64,000 bases of DNA from Sphingomonas endolithica (lineage in GTDB: Bacteria; Pseudomonadota; Alphaproteobacteria; Sphingomonadales; Sphingomonadaceae): the NCBI RefSeq assembly GCF_025231525.1, contig NZ_CP103057.1, positions 1,629,001 to 1,693,000 on the forward strand, given 5' to 3'. The position numbers and the translations under genes were made by a program. This document shows positions 7,921 to 17,050 of the stretch, piece by piece. Below the pieces are notes generated by a model. That model saw only the letters and a list, made by a program, of their open reading frames with translations, did no database searches and was not told the DNA's origin. Within the stretch, counting starts at the first letter, position 1; every line of letters begins with the position of its first letter.

Positions 7921-9066
7921 TTAGCGCACGAGGCCCGCAGACCGCAGCGCATCGTCGATGGTCTTTGCAACGCCAGCGGGTACCGCGGCAAAAGGGCTTG
8001 CCGCGTGACGCTCGACCGCCGGCTCGGCCGCTGCCGGGTGAGATCCGACATGCGACGATGTCTGCAACTCGGCGATACCCCAGAAAGCGGCGATATGATC
8101 CGTCGAGGAAATACCGACATCCAGCATGTACGGCATGGCGGTGCCCCCGCCGCCGACATGCGGCGCGATCGGCGTGCCATGGCCCATGCCGGCGATCGTG
8201 AATGCCTCGATACGCGGCTTGCCTGCGCGATCGCACCATAAGCGGCGGGTGTGGCCATCGACCTGCTCGGTGGCCGTCGGCGCGGCTGGCAGATCCTGCA
8301 ACGTTCGCCACTGGCCGACCAGCGCATCCATGTTGGCCGGCGCCACGGTCGCGTCCGCATTGCCGTGCCACACCGACAGCAAGGGCCACTCGCCTTGATG
8401 CGCGGCAGCGCCGCGCACGCGGCCGGCCAGCGCTGCATCGCCCGGGATTCCGTGTCCGCGCATCCTATCGAATGCCTCGGGCATGGTCGTCGCGCAGCCG
8501 AAGGGCAGCCCGGCGATCACGGCACCGCCAGCGAACACCTCGGGATAGGTGGCCAGCATGACCGACGTCATCGCCCCGCCGGCGGATAGGCCGGTGACGA
8601 AGATACGCGCCGGATCGATCGCCAGGTCGGCGACCATCTGCGCCACCATCTGGCGGATCGATTCCGCCTCTCCACCGTCACGGGCGATGTCGCCAGGCAC
8701 GAACCAGTTGAAGCACAGATTGGGATTATTCGCGCGCTGCTGCTCGGGATATAGCAACGCGAAGCCCTCGCGCTCGGCGAGGTCGGACCAGCCTGATCCC
8801 TGATCATAGCCAGCCGCGGTCTGGGTGCAGCCGTGCAGGACGACGATCAGCGGTGCTCCAGCGGGCAGCTTCTCCGGCACAAAGCGCCATGCCTTGAGCT
8901 GCCCCGGATTGCTGCCGAAGTCGGGCAAGGGAGCGAGCCGCGTGGCCGCCGGAGCACTGCCATGCGGCATGGCATGCCGGGCGGACAGGCGGGCGATCGT
9001 GTCAGAAAGGTGGCGCATAGCTGCTTTCAGAAAGGGACGAACTGGCTCGACAACGATCGATACCAT
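7921..9066 (-). CDS. PHB depolymerase-family esterase (alpha/beta hydrolase)
   Basis: Serine hydrolase of the LpqC / PHB-depolymerase type, 381 residues from the ATG at 9066 (alternative start at 9018, MRHLSD). Visible are the oxyanion-hole segment VLHGCTQT, the conserved NWF segment after LCFNW, the nucleophile elbow GLSAGG, and the late His in GMGHGTP. No clear signal peptide is present, so it may be intracellular or use a non-standard route. Expected to cleave short polyester or feruloyl-type esters; substrate not determinable. A longer frame to 9207 adds low-complexity residues and overlaps the divergent L,D-transpeptidase start, so it was not used. Confidence 0.85.
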   Translation of the reverse strand: MVSIVVEPVRPFLKAAMRHLSDTIARLSARHAMPHGSAPAATRLAPLPDFGSNPGQLKAWRFVPEKLPAGAPLIVVLHGCTQTAAGYDQGSGWSDLAEREGFALLYPEQQRANNPNLCFNWFVPGDIARDGGEAESIRQMVAQMVADLAIDPARIFVTGLSAGGAMTSVMLATYPEVFAGGAVIAGLPFGCATTMPEAFDRMRGHGIPGDAALAGRVRGAAAHQGEWPLLSVWHGNADATVAPANMDALVGQWRTLQDLPAAPTATEQVDGHTRRLWCDRAGKPRIEAFTIAGMGHGTPIAPHVGGGGTAMPYMLDVGISSTDHIAAFWGIAELQTSSHVGSHPAAAEPAVERHAASPFAAVPAGVAKTIDDALRSAGLVR

Positions 9067-9205
9067 GTTTTTGCTGCATCGCAGCATGTTATCACGCGAG
9101 AGAATGTTGTCGCGGCAGCCAATGCGGGCCCTGGCCTTGCTGCTCCACCCAAGATCACGTGATAGAGGCTGGACGTGCCGGGACATTGCGAGCAGAGGAT
9201 CGGGC

Positions 9206-10696
9206 ATGAAAATGCGTCATAGTGCAAGCCGCCTCATCCTTTGCGGCGGCCGGTATCTGCTCCCGGCAGCAGCCCTCATAGCTCCGCTCTCGACCTCGAC
9301 GCTCCTTGCCCAGGAGACGCCCGTAGTGCCCGCGGCTCAGGCGACCCCGCTGCCCCCTCCGTCCGCACCCGCGCTTCCGCAGCTGAGCGACGCCCAGGCG
9401 CAGCAGCTCGTCGCGCTGATCGACCGCGATGCGCTCGCCCAGGGCCTGCGCGAGCGTGGCGGAACGCCAATCGCCGACCTTGATCACGATTCGCTGGTCC
9501 GAACCGCACTCGATCATGCCCGCGCGGTGCATTCCGGGCGGCTCGATACTGGCGACTTCCAGCAGGATTGGGGGATCAGGCCGCAAACCTACGATCCGCT
9601 GCCCGCTTTTGCCGACGCGGTGCGGCGCGACCGGATCGCTGCCTGGATCGCCTCGCTGCCGCCACCTTATGCCGGGTATGACACGCTCGTGGCCGGCCTT
9701 GCCCGCTACCGGGCACTCGCCGCGCAAGGCGGCTGGCGCGATACCGCGTCCGGCACGGACCTGAAGATCGGCGCGACCGGGCCGCGCGTCGTCGCGCTGC
9801 GTCAGCGCCTGGCGCTGGAGGATGCAGCATTGCCTGCCTCCGGCGAGCGCTTCGATACGCCGCTGGTCGAGGCAGTCCGCCGCGCGCAGCGCCGCTATGG
9901 GCTCAACCCGACCGGTACGGTCGGGGCGCAGACGATCGCCGCGCTCAACGTGCCGGTCGAGGCGCGCGTGCGCCAGATCATGGCCAACATGGAACGCTGG
10001 CGCTGGTTGCCGACCGAACTCGAGAAGAACCGGGTGCAGGTGAACATCGCCGCCGCCGTGCTGACCGTGTTCGAGGGTGACGCGCCCGTCATGTCGATGA
10101 AGGCGGTGACCGGCCGGCCGGGCGACGAGACCCCGATGCTGGTGTCGCAGATCCACAGCATCGTGCTGAACCCGCCATGGAACGTGCCCTCCTCGATCGC
10201 CGACCGCGAATTGTGGCCCAAGGAACGCGCCAATCCCGGCTATCTCAAGCGCAATGGCTTCCGCGTTATCGATACCGGTGGCGGCAAGCGGCTGCAGCAA
10301 TCGTCGGAGCGGAGCGCGCTTGGCCGCTTCAAATTCGACTTCGACAATTCCTTTGCCGTGTATCTGCACGATACGCCGGCCCAGGCGGGGTTCTCGCGCT
10401 TCGATCGCCTGGCGAGCCACGGCTGCGTCCGGCTGGAAAAGCCCGCCGACCTTGCCAAGCTGCTGATGAAGACCACGCCGGAATGGTCGCCGGAGACGAT
10501 CGACGCCACCGTGACCGAGGGGAAGACGGTGCGCGCCAAGCTGGCCGATCCGGTGGCGGTTTACCTGCTCTACTGGACGGCATTCGCCAATGCCGGGGGC
10601 CAAGTGAGCTTCCGCGACGATCCCTATCATTGGGACGGCACGTTGGCGAAGAAGATCGAAGCCCGCTCGGCCCGCCAGGCGCTTGCTGCACGATGA
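9206..10696 (+). CDS. L,D-transpeptidase, YcbB type
   Basis: A 496-residue periplasmic enzyme forming 3-3 peptidoglycan cross-links or attaching proteins to meso-DAP. It has a signal peptide (residues about 1-35, ending TLLAQ), a Pro-rich linker, an N-terminal scaffold, a peptidoglycan-binding module around residues 190-250 (GATGPRVVALRQRL, RAQRRYGLNPTG) and the YkuD catalytic domain at about 275-460, with the active-site SHGCVRLE near residues 408-415. Length and domain order match YcbB/LdtD. ATG 9206 follows AGAGGAT; upstream in-frame codons back to 8825 overlap the divergent esterase and are not needed. The lipoprotein gene overlaps its stop by 4 nt. Confidence 0.92.
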   Translation: MKMRHSASRLILCGGRYLLPAAALIAPLSTSTLLAQETPVVPAAQATPLPPPSAPALPQLSDAQAQQLVALIDRDALAQGLRERGGTPIADLDHDSLVRTALDHARAVHSGRLDTGDFQQDWGIRPQTYDPLPAFADAVRRDRIAAWIASLPPPYAGYDTLVAGLARYRALAAQGGWRDTASGTDLKIGATGPRVVALRQRLALEDAALPASGERFDTPLVEAVRRAQRRYGLNPTGTVGAQTIAALNVPVEARVRQIMANMERWRWLPTELEKNRVQVNIAAAVLTVFEGDAPVMSMKAVTGRPGDETPMLVSQIHSIVLNPPWNVPSSIADRELWPKERANPGYLKRNGFRVIDTGGGKRLQQSSERSALGRFKFDFDNSFAVYLHDTPAQAGFSRFDRLASHGCVRLEKPADLAKLLMKTTPEWSPETIDATVTEGKTVRAKLADPVAVYLLYWTAFANAGGQVSFRDDPYHWDGTLAKKIEARSARQALAAR

Positions 10697-11043
10697 AAAG
10701 GATGACGATGAAACCGACCCGCGCCCTTCTCCTCGCTACCGCTGTCCTCCTGCCCATGCTCGGCGGTTGCTCGAAGAGCGAGCCGGACGCCGCCCCGGTC
10801 GAAAACCTTGCGCCCTCGGCTGAGGAAGCGCCGTCCCGTGCCCCGGAACCCACCCCGGAGCCGAGCGCCGCGGCCGTGACTCCGCCCACGGACATCAACG
10901 CCACTGCCGACGCCGACCCAGAACCCGCCACCCCGCCGGACGAGCAGATGCTGGACGACGCCTCCGCGACCGGGATGACCGCGCGCGCGACGCGTGACGA
11001 ACCGTCGGACGCACCGGCGAACGAGGAAGTCGAGCAGAAGTAG
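10693..11043 (+). CDS. Small Pro/Glu-rich lipoprotein
   Basis: A lipoprotein of about 116 residues: Lys/Arg start, hydrophobic core LLLATAVLLPM, and lipobox LGGC near residue 26, so the Cys should be lipidated after signal peptidase II cleavage. The mature part is low-complexity, rich in Pro, Glu, Ala and Asp, and probably extended through the periplasm. Start could be 10693 (ATGA overlap with the transpeptidase stop), 10702 or 10708; an AAAAGGA stretch favours 10708. Coupling to the L,D-transpeptidase suggests an envelope role. No family recognised. Confidence 0.7.
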   Translation: MKRMTMKPTRALLLATAVLLPMLGGCSKSEPDAAPVENLAPSAEEAPSRAPEPTPEPSAAAVTPPTDINATADADPEPATPPDEQMLDDASATGMTARATRDEPSDAPANEEVEQK

Positions 11044-11297
11044 CTCCAGGGCTTAAACTGCCATCGAAGGCTGGATCGTCAACACAGGCGGCTGGCGTCG
11101 ACCGCGACTAGCGCTAACCTGGGCCGTGTCCGATGCTTTCGGAAGGTCGCCATCGGTGGGGGCGACCGTCCACTTTCGGCGAGGGAGGCAGCGAAAGCGG
11201 ACACTGCGCGGCGCCTCCTCCCTTCCCGAAGAGCATGGCGCTTTTAAGAACACGTTAGTCGGTTCCGACGCTGCCCCTGATCCTCTATCATCGTCCG

Positions 11298-12206
11298 ATG
11301 GATGTAGCCGGCTTTGATCTGAACCTGTTGAAGGCATTCGACGCGCTTTATGCCGAGCGCCACGTCACCCGCGCAGGCCATCGCATCGGACTGAGCCAGT
11401 CGGCAATGAGCGGTGCGCTGACCCGGCTTCGAGAGATTTTCGACGACGAGCTGTTCGTACGGTCGCCGACAGGCATGCATCCGACGCCGCATGCTGATGA
11501 CCTGGCCGGCCCGATCTCGGCTGCGCTCCGCCTCATGCGCGGCGTCCTGCAGGATGATAGCTTCGATCCTGCGACGGCCGTTCAAATCGTCACAATCGCG
11601 ATGACTGACTATGCCGCATTCGTCTTGTTGCCGCCGCTGCTGGCAAGGCTCGCGGTCGAGGCTCCTCGCCTCGATGTGCAGGTGCGCGGCATCTTCGGCA
11701 AAGATGAAGTCGTCAACCTTCTCGACAGTGGCGAGGCCAACCTGGCGATCAGCGTCCCCGTCGACGGCTCGGCGCGCATCCTCACGCGCGCCCTGCTTCG
11801 GGAAAGCTTCGCGTGCATCGCGCGGCCTGGTCACTCGGCCTTTGCGGAGGGCGCCGGCCTCGAGGCATTCGCGGGTGCTCCTCATCTGCTGGTGTCGCCC
11901 GAGGGCGATCGCGCCGGGCTGGTCGACCGCAAGCTTGCCGCACTGGGGCTGGAGCGCCGCGTCGTCCTTAGCCTGCCCCAGTTCCTGGTCGCGCCATTTG
12001 TGGTCGCAGAAACCAACCTCATCGCAACGCTGGCCTCCCGCGTCGCGCGGCGGTTCGCTGCGGCCAATCTCGGCATTGTCGTACATGAGCCACCGATCGC
12101 GCTGTCCGACTGGCCGCTGGCAATGATGTGGCATCGCCGGGTGGACGATCACCCCGCCACGGTCTGGCTGCGCGACTGCATCGCCGGGATCGCTGCCACG
12201 GTCTGA
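11298..12206 (+). CDS. LysR-family transcriptional regulator
   Basis: A 302-residue LysR-type regulator with an N-terminal winged helix-turn-helix (residues 5-64: DLNLLKAFDALYAERHVTRAG, LSQSAMSGALTRLRE, DELFVR) and a periplasmic-binding-like effector domain (about 90-300). The effector-pocket sequence resembles the NodD/NahR-like branch, common for regulators of aromatic or quinone-responsive genes. It is followed on the same strand by an epimerase and a DoxX gene, which it may control; LysR genes are more often divergent from their targets, so this is uncertain. The 254 bp upstream of it contain no gene I can support. Confidence 0.9.
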   Translation: MDVAGFDLNLLKAFDALYAERHVTRAGHRIGLSQSAMSGALTRLREIFDDELFVRSPTGMHPTPHADDLAGPISAALRLMRGVLQDDSFDPATAVQIVTIAMTDYAAFVLLPPLLARLAVEAPRLDVQVRGIFGKDEVVNLLDSGEANLAISVPVDGSARILTRALLRESFACIARPGHSAFAEGAGLEAFAGAPHLLVSPEGDRAGLVDRKLAALGLERRVVLSLPQFLVAPFVVAETNLIATLASRVARRFAAANLGIVVHEPPIALSDWPLAMMWHRRVDDHPATVWLRDCIAGIAATV

Positions 12207-12306
12207 CAGCATCGGCCAAGCCGATGACGCCGTATCACTTCTCGCGATTTCACGTGGGGCCGCCGTTCCGCTCTATGTCGCTGCACAGAAGCAATGAGGT
12301 GCTGAC

Positions 12307-13197
12307 ATGCGGGTATTGGTAACTGGTGCAACGGGATTGATCGGCGGCGCGGTCGCACGCCGGCTGGCAGCGGCGGGGCATGACGTCGCGGGGCTTGCGC
12401 GTTCGGACGCGAGTGCGGCCAAGCTCGCCGACATGGGCTATCAGGCGATCCACGGCGACCTGGAAAATACGGCAAGCATTGCCGACGCGGTCCGGGGTGT
12501 CGACGCGGTCGTTCACGCCGCGTCGCCCAATGATCAGAACAGCGCGGCTTATGACGAAACGGCAACCCGCGCGATGATCGGTGCGCTGCGCGGCACGTCC
12601 AAGCGCTTTCTCTATACCAGCGGCTGTTTCCTATATGGCGCCACCGGCGACACGCCCGCCACCGAGGACAGCCCGCTGAAACCGCTCGAACTGGTGCGCT
12701 TTCGTCAGGCGCTCGAAGCGGAGATCCTAGGCGCCGCCGCCGAGGGCGTTCACGCGATCATCGTCCGTCCGGCCTGGGTCTATGGCGGCCACGCCTGGAC
12801 CACGATGATGATGTACCGCTCCGCTCAGGAGCATGGTGCTGCGCGGTACGTCGGCAATGGGCAGAACCGCTGGACGTGCGTGCATGCCGATGATCTCGCC
12901 GACCTTTATTTGCTGGCACTCGAAAAGGCGCCGGCAGCCTCGATCTTCAACGGCGCACACGGTGCGGCTATCCCGCTGATCGAGATCGCGCGCGCCGCGA
13001 GCGACGGCGCGGGCACCGAGGGCCGGGTGGCGGCATGGCCGCTGGAGGAGGCACGCCAGGCGCTCGGGAGCTTCGCGGACGCGATCGCCTGCGATCAGCG
13101 GGTTTCGGGCGAACTGGCCGAACGTGAGCTTGGCTGGCGCCCGCACCGGCACTCGATTGTCGACGAACTGCGCTCCTACGGTGTGGCAGCCGCCTAG
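12307..13197 (+). CDS. NAD(P)-dependent epimerase/dehydratase-family protein
   Basis: A 296-residue extended short-chain dehydrogenase. The Rossmann motif VTGATGLIGGAVARRL is at residues 4-19, followed by DL near 47 and AASP near 76. The SDR active-site Tyr is less obvious than usual: the TSGCFLYG segment (about 98-105) sits where STSEVYG is expected, and no clear YxxxK follows, so activity may differ from the epimerases. The late RPAWVYGGHAW is typical of NmrA/atypical SDRs. It lies between LysR and DoxX genes, a setting common for stress-type oxidoreductases. Substrate unknown. Confidence 0.82.
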   Translation: MRVLVTGATGLIGGAVARRLAAAGHDVAGLARSDASAAKLADMGYQAIHGDLENTASIADAVRGVDAVVHAASPNDQNSAAYDETATRAMIGALRGTSKRFLYTSGCFLYGATGDTPATEDSPLKPLELVRFRQALEAEILGAAAEGVHAIIVRPAWVYGGHAWTTMMMYRSAQEHGAARYVGNGQNRWTCVHADDLADLYLLALEKAPAASIFNGAHGAAIPLIEIARAASDGAGTEGRVAAWPLEEARQALGSFADAIACDQRVSGELAERELGWRPHRHSIVDELRSYGVAAA

Positions 13198-13247
13198 CAT
13201 TGAACTGCAGCCTGCCCGTCGCCGCCAAACGTTGAAGGAGTGTTAGA

Positions 13248-13568
13248 ATGCTGCACAGTATCGCTGTCTGGTTGCTCGTTGCCGCCTTTGTCGGCGCAGG
13301 GCTGTTCAATGCGATCGGTACGCGCGCCACGCAGGATGACTTCGCCCGGTGGGGATACCCGCGTTGGTGGTGTCGCGTGACCGGAGCCATCGAAATCGTG
13401 GCTGCGGCGCTGATCGCTTTTCCCGCCGGCCGGAACATCGGAATGGCGGTCGGCGCCGTGATCATTACTGTTGCCGTCGTCACGATCCTGCGTCGCCGCG
13501 AGTTCTCGCATACAGCACCGCTCGGCATCTTTGCGGCGTTGCTCGTGCTTGCGGCGGCAACGTCCTGA
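13248..13568 (+). CDS. DoxX-like membrane protein
   Basis: A 106-residue protein with four predicted membrane helices (about 5-22, 42-60, 64-80 and 90-105). The FARWGYPRWW segment after the first helix is characteristic of the DoxX-like/DoxX_2 family. GAAGGAG precedes the ATG by 7 nt. Located 50 nt after the epimerase gene, probably in the same transcript. DoxX-like proteins are linked to thiosulfate, quinone or redox stress, but the function of this subgroup is not settled. Confidence 0.85.
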   Translation: MLHSIAVWLLVAAFVGAGLFNAIGTRATQDDFARWGYPRWWCRVTGAIEIVAAALIAFPAGRNIGMAVGAVIITVAVVTILRRREFSHTAPLGIFAALLVLAAATS

Positions 13569-13778
13569 TCCACCGAGCGACCTTACAGACGGACCATGGC
13601 GGGAAGCCTCTCCGCCGATGGCGATGGCGGCTGTCTTGGGGTTCCGCTTTCCCGCGATCTGTTGCTCGTTCCCCATAGTGCCGCTCGGAGTTGGAGAAAC
13701 AGGCGAAATCTTGCTGATCCTAACGGCTGCTATCGGTCGCTGAGCTGGCCCACTTGATCGTCGATGTTCGGGCGGTAA

Positions 13779-15980
13779 CTACGCACTTCTGACCTCAAGA
13801 CGGGAACTGTGCTCCAGTTCCAACAGCTTGTGGCGAGCAAAATCGGCAATGGCGACGCTGAGCGGGGGAACCAGGCGGCCCAAACGACTCTCCAGCGCCA
13901 CCGAGCGTGGCCTGGCCGCAGGGCGGTTCAACCCGGCGCCCGCGACCGCCTTGACGAGGCGATCATCCAGCCCGCAGGCATCGGCGATCCTGCGCGCGAA
14001 CTCGGCCCAGGAGAGGCCCTCGTCGCCGCTGAGGTGGACGATGCCATCCTGTCCGTCGATCAGCAGATCCAAGCAGGCATCGACGAGGTGGGGAACGAAG
14101 GTCGGCGAAACGACTTCATCCTGGACCGCGTCGACGGACAGGCCTTGCGACAGGCGCGCATGCACGGCGGCGGCGAAATTATGCGAGTCGGCGTGCGAGA
14201 AGAAGGCGGCGGTGCGGATGATCAGGTGGCCGTCGGCCAGCGCCTGAATGCCGCGCTCCATCGCTGCCTTGCTGCGCCCATAAGCGTTGAGCGGTGCGGG
14301 CACATCCTCCTCGCGATAGGCGCGGCCCGCGATACCGTCGAACACCAGGTCGCTGGAGAAAGCGAGGCACTTGATGCCGCGGTCGCTACACGCCTTCGCC
14401 AGGTTGATCGCGCCGACCGCGTTGGCGGCGTGGCATGCCTCTTCATCGGCTTCAGCATCGTCGACGCGGACCCAGCCGGCCGCGTTGACCACCGCCCAGG
14501 GATCGTGTGCCGCCAAGGTCGCGGCGATGCCCGTAGGATCGTCGAGCGACAGCGCCGCGCGATCGGTGAGCACCGCCGTGATACCGCGGGCGATGCAGGC
14601 GCGCTGGAACGCCCGCCCCAGCGTTCCCGTGGCACCGGTGATCAGCAGCGGCCGGCCGCTATCGTCCTGCCGCTGCATCGCATGCTGCCGGATCGGCGCC
14701 GCGCGTGACAGGGGCGCGTGCACCAGGCGGAAGTCGCGCCGCCACCATCCCGGTTGCGCACAAACCGGATGCCTGGGTCCGCCGGCGGCCAGCGCCTTTA
14801 GCAGTCCGGTCATCGCGGTCGCGCGCGGGGCGCCGCTGCGCAGATCGAACACGCCCGGCTCATATTGGCCCGGCCGCGTCAGCAGCGTGTCCCAGCCATA
14901 ACTGCCGAGCAACGCCCAACTCGTCACCGCATCGACTTGGATGCCTTCCGCGCGTGCAGCCAGCGCCGTGTCCCAGGCTTCGGCCATCCAGCGCATCTGC
15001 TCTTCGCGCGTGCAGCCATTATGCACTTCGGTGATCGCGATTGGTGCCGCGTAGCGATCCCAGGTTTCGCGGAGCGCCCCAGCGAGCCCAGCCGGTCCCG
15101 GCTCCAAAACGCGGACCGCCTCGACATCGGCATAGGGCAAGCGATCGTTGCCGCCGCGGCTATGTTCAGGATAGGCGTGGAAGCGGTGATCGAGCAGGCG
15201 ATCGCTGGTGAGGTAATGGTTGATCCCGACGATGTCAGGCGGGCACGGATCGTCGGCGATCGCCTTCATCCGGTCGGTCAGGCCGAACGCGCCGATATGA
15301 TCGTAGAGCGGATGGCCCGGCACGATCCGACCAAACAGCAGATCCCAGCTCGCCCAGCGACGCTGATTGTCGAAGCCGGCCTGATCGGAAAGCGGCGCAG
15401 TGGCGTAGGTCCGGCCGAGATCGTCGGTCTGCACCAGCCGCGCGCCTGGCGTGATCCGCCTGATCTCGCGCATGGCCAGCCGGGTGCCGTCGATCTGGTT
15501 GAGCAATGCCTGCCAGAACGCACCTTCATCGCGCCGATGCGGATACCAGAAACCGTATAATGCCGAGAACCGCGCCGTCGTGACCGGCTCGTTGACCGGC
15601 GTCCAATCCTCGATCCAGGGGTAACGGCGGGCGACGTCGCCGGCGAAGCGCCCCAGCCCCGCGGGGAAATCCGGATCGAGCAGGTTTGTATAGTGGGGGC
15701 CGTTACCGTGATGGACCAAGCCGGCCACGACATTGAGGCCACGTGCGCGCAACCGATCGAGCCGGCTGTCGATCCAGCGCCAGTCGTAGACGCCGGGATG
15801 ATCCGGCGCCAATCGCTCCCAGGAGACGGGATAGCGGATCGCGTTAAGCCCCAGATCGGCAAACAGGTCGATATCCTCGAGCCGATCATGGTGGCCGCTG
15901 AGCCGGAACTGGTCCTGAAAGGCGTCGCCGATGCGGTTGACCGTGCATTCCGGGCCGCCCCACAGCTGCATTTGGTCCAT
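13779..15980 (-). CDS. Glycoside hydrolase family 1-like / RmlD-like fusion
   Basis: A 733-residue two-domain protein. Residues 1-about 425 form a GH1-like TIM barrel: RYPVSWERLAP (about 49-59), acid/base Glu in TPVNEP (about 127-132), YLTSDR (about 252-257) and a putative nucleophile Glu in ITEVHNG (about 318-324; standard GH1 has ITENG). Residues about 443-733 form an RmlD-like NADPH-dependent reductase: LLITGATGTLGRAF, VNAAGWVRVDDAE (RmlD has VNAAAYTAVDKAE), FSSDLVFDG and the catalytic YGRSKAAME. RmlD makes dTDP-L-rhamnose. The join (about 425-443) is low-complexity and Arg-rich, with no stop or frameshift. It faces the nearby glycan locus and probably belongs to it. No other rml genes are in the window. 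Confidence 0.85.
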   Translation of the reverse strand: MDQMQLWGGPECTVNRIGDAFQDQFRLSGHHDRLEDIDLFADLGLNAIRYPVSWERLAPDHPGVYDWRWIDSRLDRLRARGLNVVAGLVHHGNGPHYTNLLDPDFPAGLGRFAGDVARRYPWIEDWTPVNEPVTTARFSALYGFWYPHRRDEGAFWQALLNQIDGTRLAMREIRRITPGARLVQTDDLGRTYATAPLSDQAGFDNQRRWASWDLLFGRIVPGHPLYDHIGAFGLTDRMKAIADDPCPPDIVGINHYLTSDRLLDHRFHAYPEHSRGGNDRLPYADVEAVRVLEPGPAGLAGALRETWDRYAAPIAITEVHNGCTREEQMRWMAEAWDTALAARAEGIQVDAVTSWALLGSYGWDTLLTRPGQYEPGVFDLRSGAPRATAMTGLLKALAAGGPRHPVCAQPGWWRRDFRLVHAPLSRAAPIRQHAMQRQDDSGRPLLITGATGTLGRAFQRACIARGITAVLTDRAALSLDDPTGIAATLAAHDPWAVVNAAGWVRVDDAEADEEACHAANAVGAINLAKACSDRGIKCLAFSSDLVFDGIAGRAYREEDVPAPLNAYGRSKAAMERGIQALADGHLIIRTAAFFSHADSHNFAAAVHARLSQGLSVDAVQDEVVSPTFVPHLVDACLDLLIDGQDGIVHLSGDEGLSWAEFARRIADACGLDDRLVKAVAGAGLNRPAARPRSVALESRLGRLVPPLSVAIADFARHKLLELEHSSRLEVRSA

Positions 15981-16075
15981 AATTGCTCCGATGGCTCTTC
16001 GCCCGTTGCCTAAGCACCGGTTAGCGCAAGAGCGCTCCGGGTATCCTGATCTGGATTACGCTGGTGTCACAGCAA

Positions 16076-16101
16076 GGAACTCAACGACCGTCGCGCCGGT
16101 T
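16076..16101 (+). promoter_or_regulatory. Possible EcfG (general stress) promoter
   Basis: GGAAC at 16076-16080 and GGTT at 16098-16101 are separated by 17 bp, one base from the EcfG pattern GGAAC-N16/17-CGTT of alphaproteobacteria. It lies 35 bp before the ATG of the truncated UDP-galactopyranose mutase frame. The match is short and could be chance. Confidence 0.3.
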
Positions 16102-16135
16102 CATCGTACATCGTTCATCTTGCAGCAAGGTAGAT

Positions 16136-16432
16136 ATGGCGGAAGCAAGACGAACGCCTGGTGTCACCTTCGCCGGGGACCGGGAAGACAATGCGCACGC
16201 GAGCGCCCGGTCGCCCGCTGTGCAGCCGTTCGTCTCACCCGACGATTGGCCAGCGGGCTCGCCAGAAGGCGACAATGTGATGATCGTAGGCGCCGGCTTT
16301 GCCGGTGCAGTCATGGCCGAGCGGCTGGCGCGTGGCTCGAACAAGCGGGTGTTGGTGATCGACCGCCGCCCTCACATCGCCGGCAACGCCTATGATCATC
16401 ACCACGACGCCGGGATCCTGATCCACCGCTAA
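16136..16432 (+). pseudogene. glf: UDP-galactopyranose mutase remnant, N-terminal part only
   Basis: A 98-codon frame. From about 16279 it reads MIVGAGFAGAVMAERLA, then VLVIDRRPHIAGNAYDHH and ILIHR, the FAD-binding Rossmann start of UDP-galactopyranose mutase (normally about 370-400 residues). A stop follows exactly where family members continue with YGPHIFHT. The first about 47 residues (MAEARRTPG onward) are not family-typical. The catalytic and substrate regions are missing, so no mutase activity is expected. The short tail after the stop reads NKLKKQQF-stop in another frame, suggesting a deletion joining two coding ends. A remnant of a galactofuranose gene fits the surrounding glycan locus. 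Confidence 0.7.
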
Positions 16433-16453
16433 CAAGCTCAAGAAGCAGCAGTT

Positions 16454-16708
16454 CTAAACCTTGGGCGTCACCCAGATCGTCACCGGTGCGGCGAACTTGC
16501 CGGGTGCGGGCTTCCCGACATCGATCCTGTCCGGCGTGACGAGTTCGCCAGTGGCAAGGTTGAACGACGCCCATGGCTTGGGCATGCGCCCGAATGCCAT
16601 CTTCTGGATCGGCTGCCCGGTTGACGTATTCATGATTGTAGCGGTGATACCCATGGGCGGCCGATACCCACCGACAGGCCTTGCTGTCCAGTCAATCGCC
16701 CGGCGCAT
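16454..16708 (-). CDS. Short frame with protein-like C-terminus, possible gene remnant
   Basis: An 84-codon minus-strand frame ending APVTIWVTPKV. The central part (MGITATIMNTSTGQPIQKMA, then MPKPWASFNLATGELVTPDRI) looks like true coding sequence, perhaps the end of a larger secreted or sugar-binding protein, but I cannot assign a family. It is convergent with the truncated glf frame only 21 nt away, so both may be debris from the same rearrangement. No convincing ribosome site was seen. Confidence 0.35.
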   Translation of the reverse strand: MRRAIDWTARPVGGYRPPMGITATIMNTSTGQPIQKMAFGRMPKPWASFNLATGELVTPDRIDVGKPAPGKFAAPVTIWVTPKV

Positions 16709-17050
16709 TCACGGTAGCCAAGCAGCCAACCGTACACGCGCATTGCTGCAATGATAGCGCTACAATTCTCACGTGTACCTTGCCTGAACAGCAGCCAGCG
16801 CAAACAGACCGAAGGATGGCGCTGAATTGCCCGAACAACTCGGGAACAGACACATGGTTAAAAATCGACCGATGCTTGGCCGGGCGGGTCGAGCTACATG
16901 TCTAGATCATTTCTCGCAGTAGCAATGCCGATTTTCTTCGCAAAATATTGCCCGACACCCCATAGATCATTCGACAGCGGCATCACTTCCGTTATGGAGC
17001 TTGCCAGCAACGCTAGCGCGCCGCTGCAGCATACGATCAAGGAAGCTACA
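16709..17050. other. Intergenic region upstream of the MucR-like gene
   Basis: About 340 bp without a gene I can support. It is AT-richer than its surroundings and probably carries the promoter and leader of the MucR-like gene at 17051. Short frames are present but lack coding character. Confidence 0.5.

Noticed and set aside
8825..9205. Long upstream extension of the L,D-transpeptidase frame
   Set aside because: It overlaps the divergent esterase gene, lacks family similarity, and a good ribosome site and signal peptide start at 9206.
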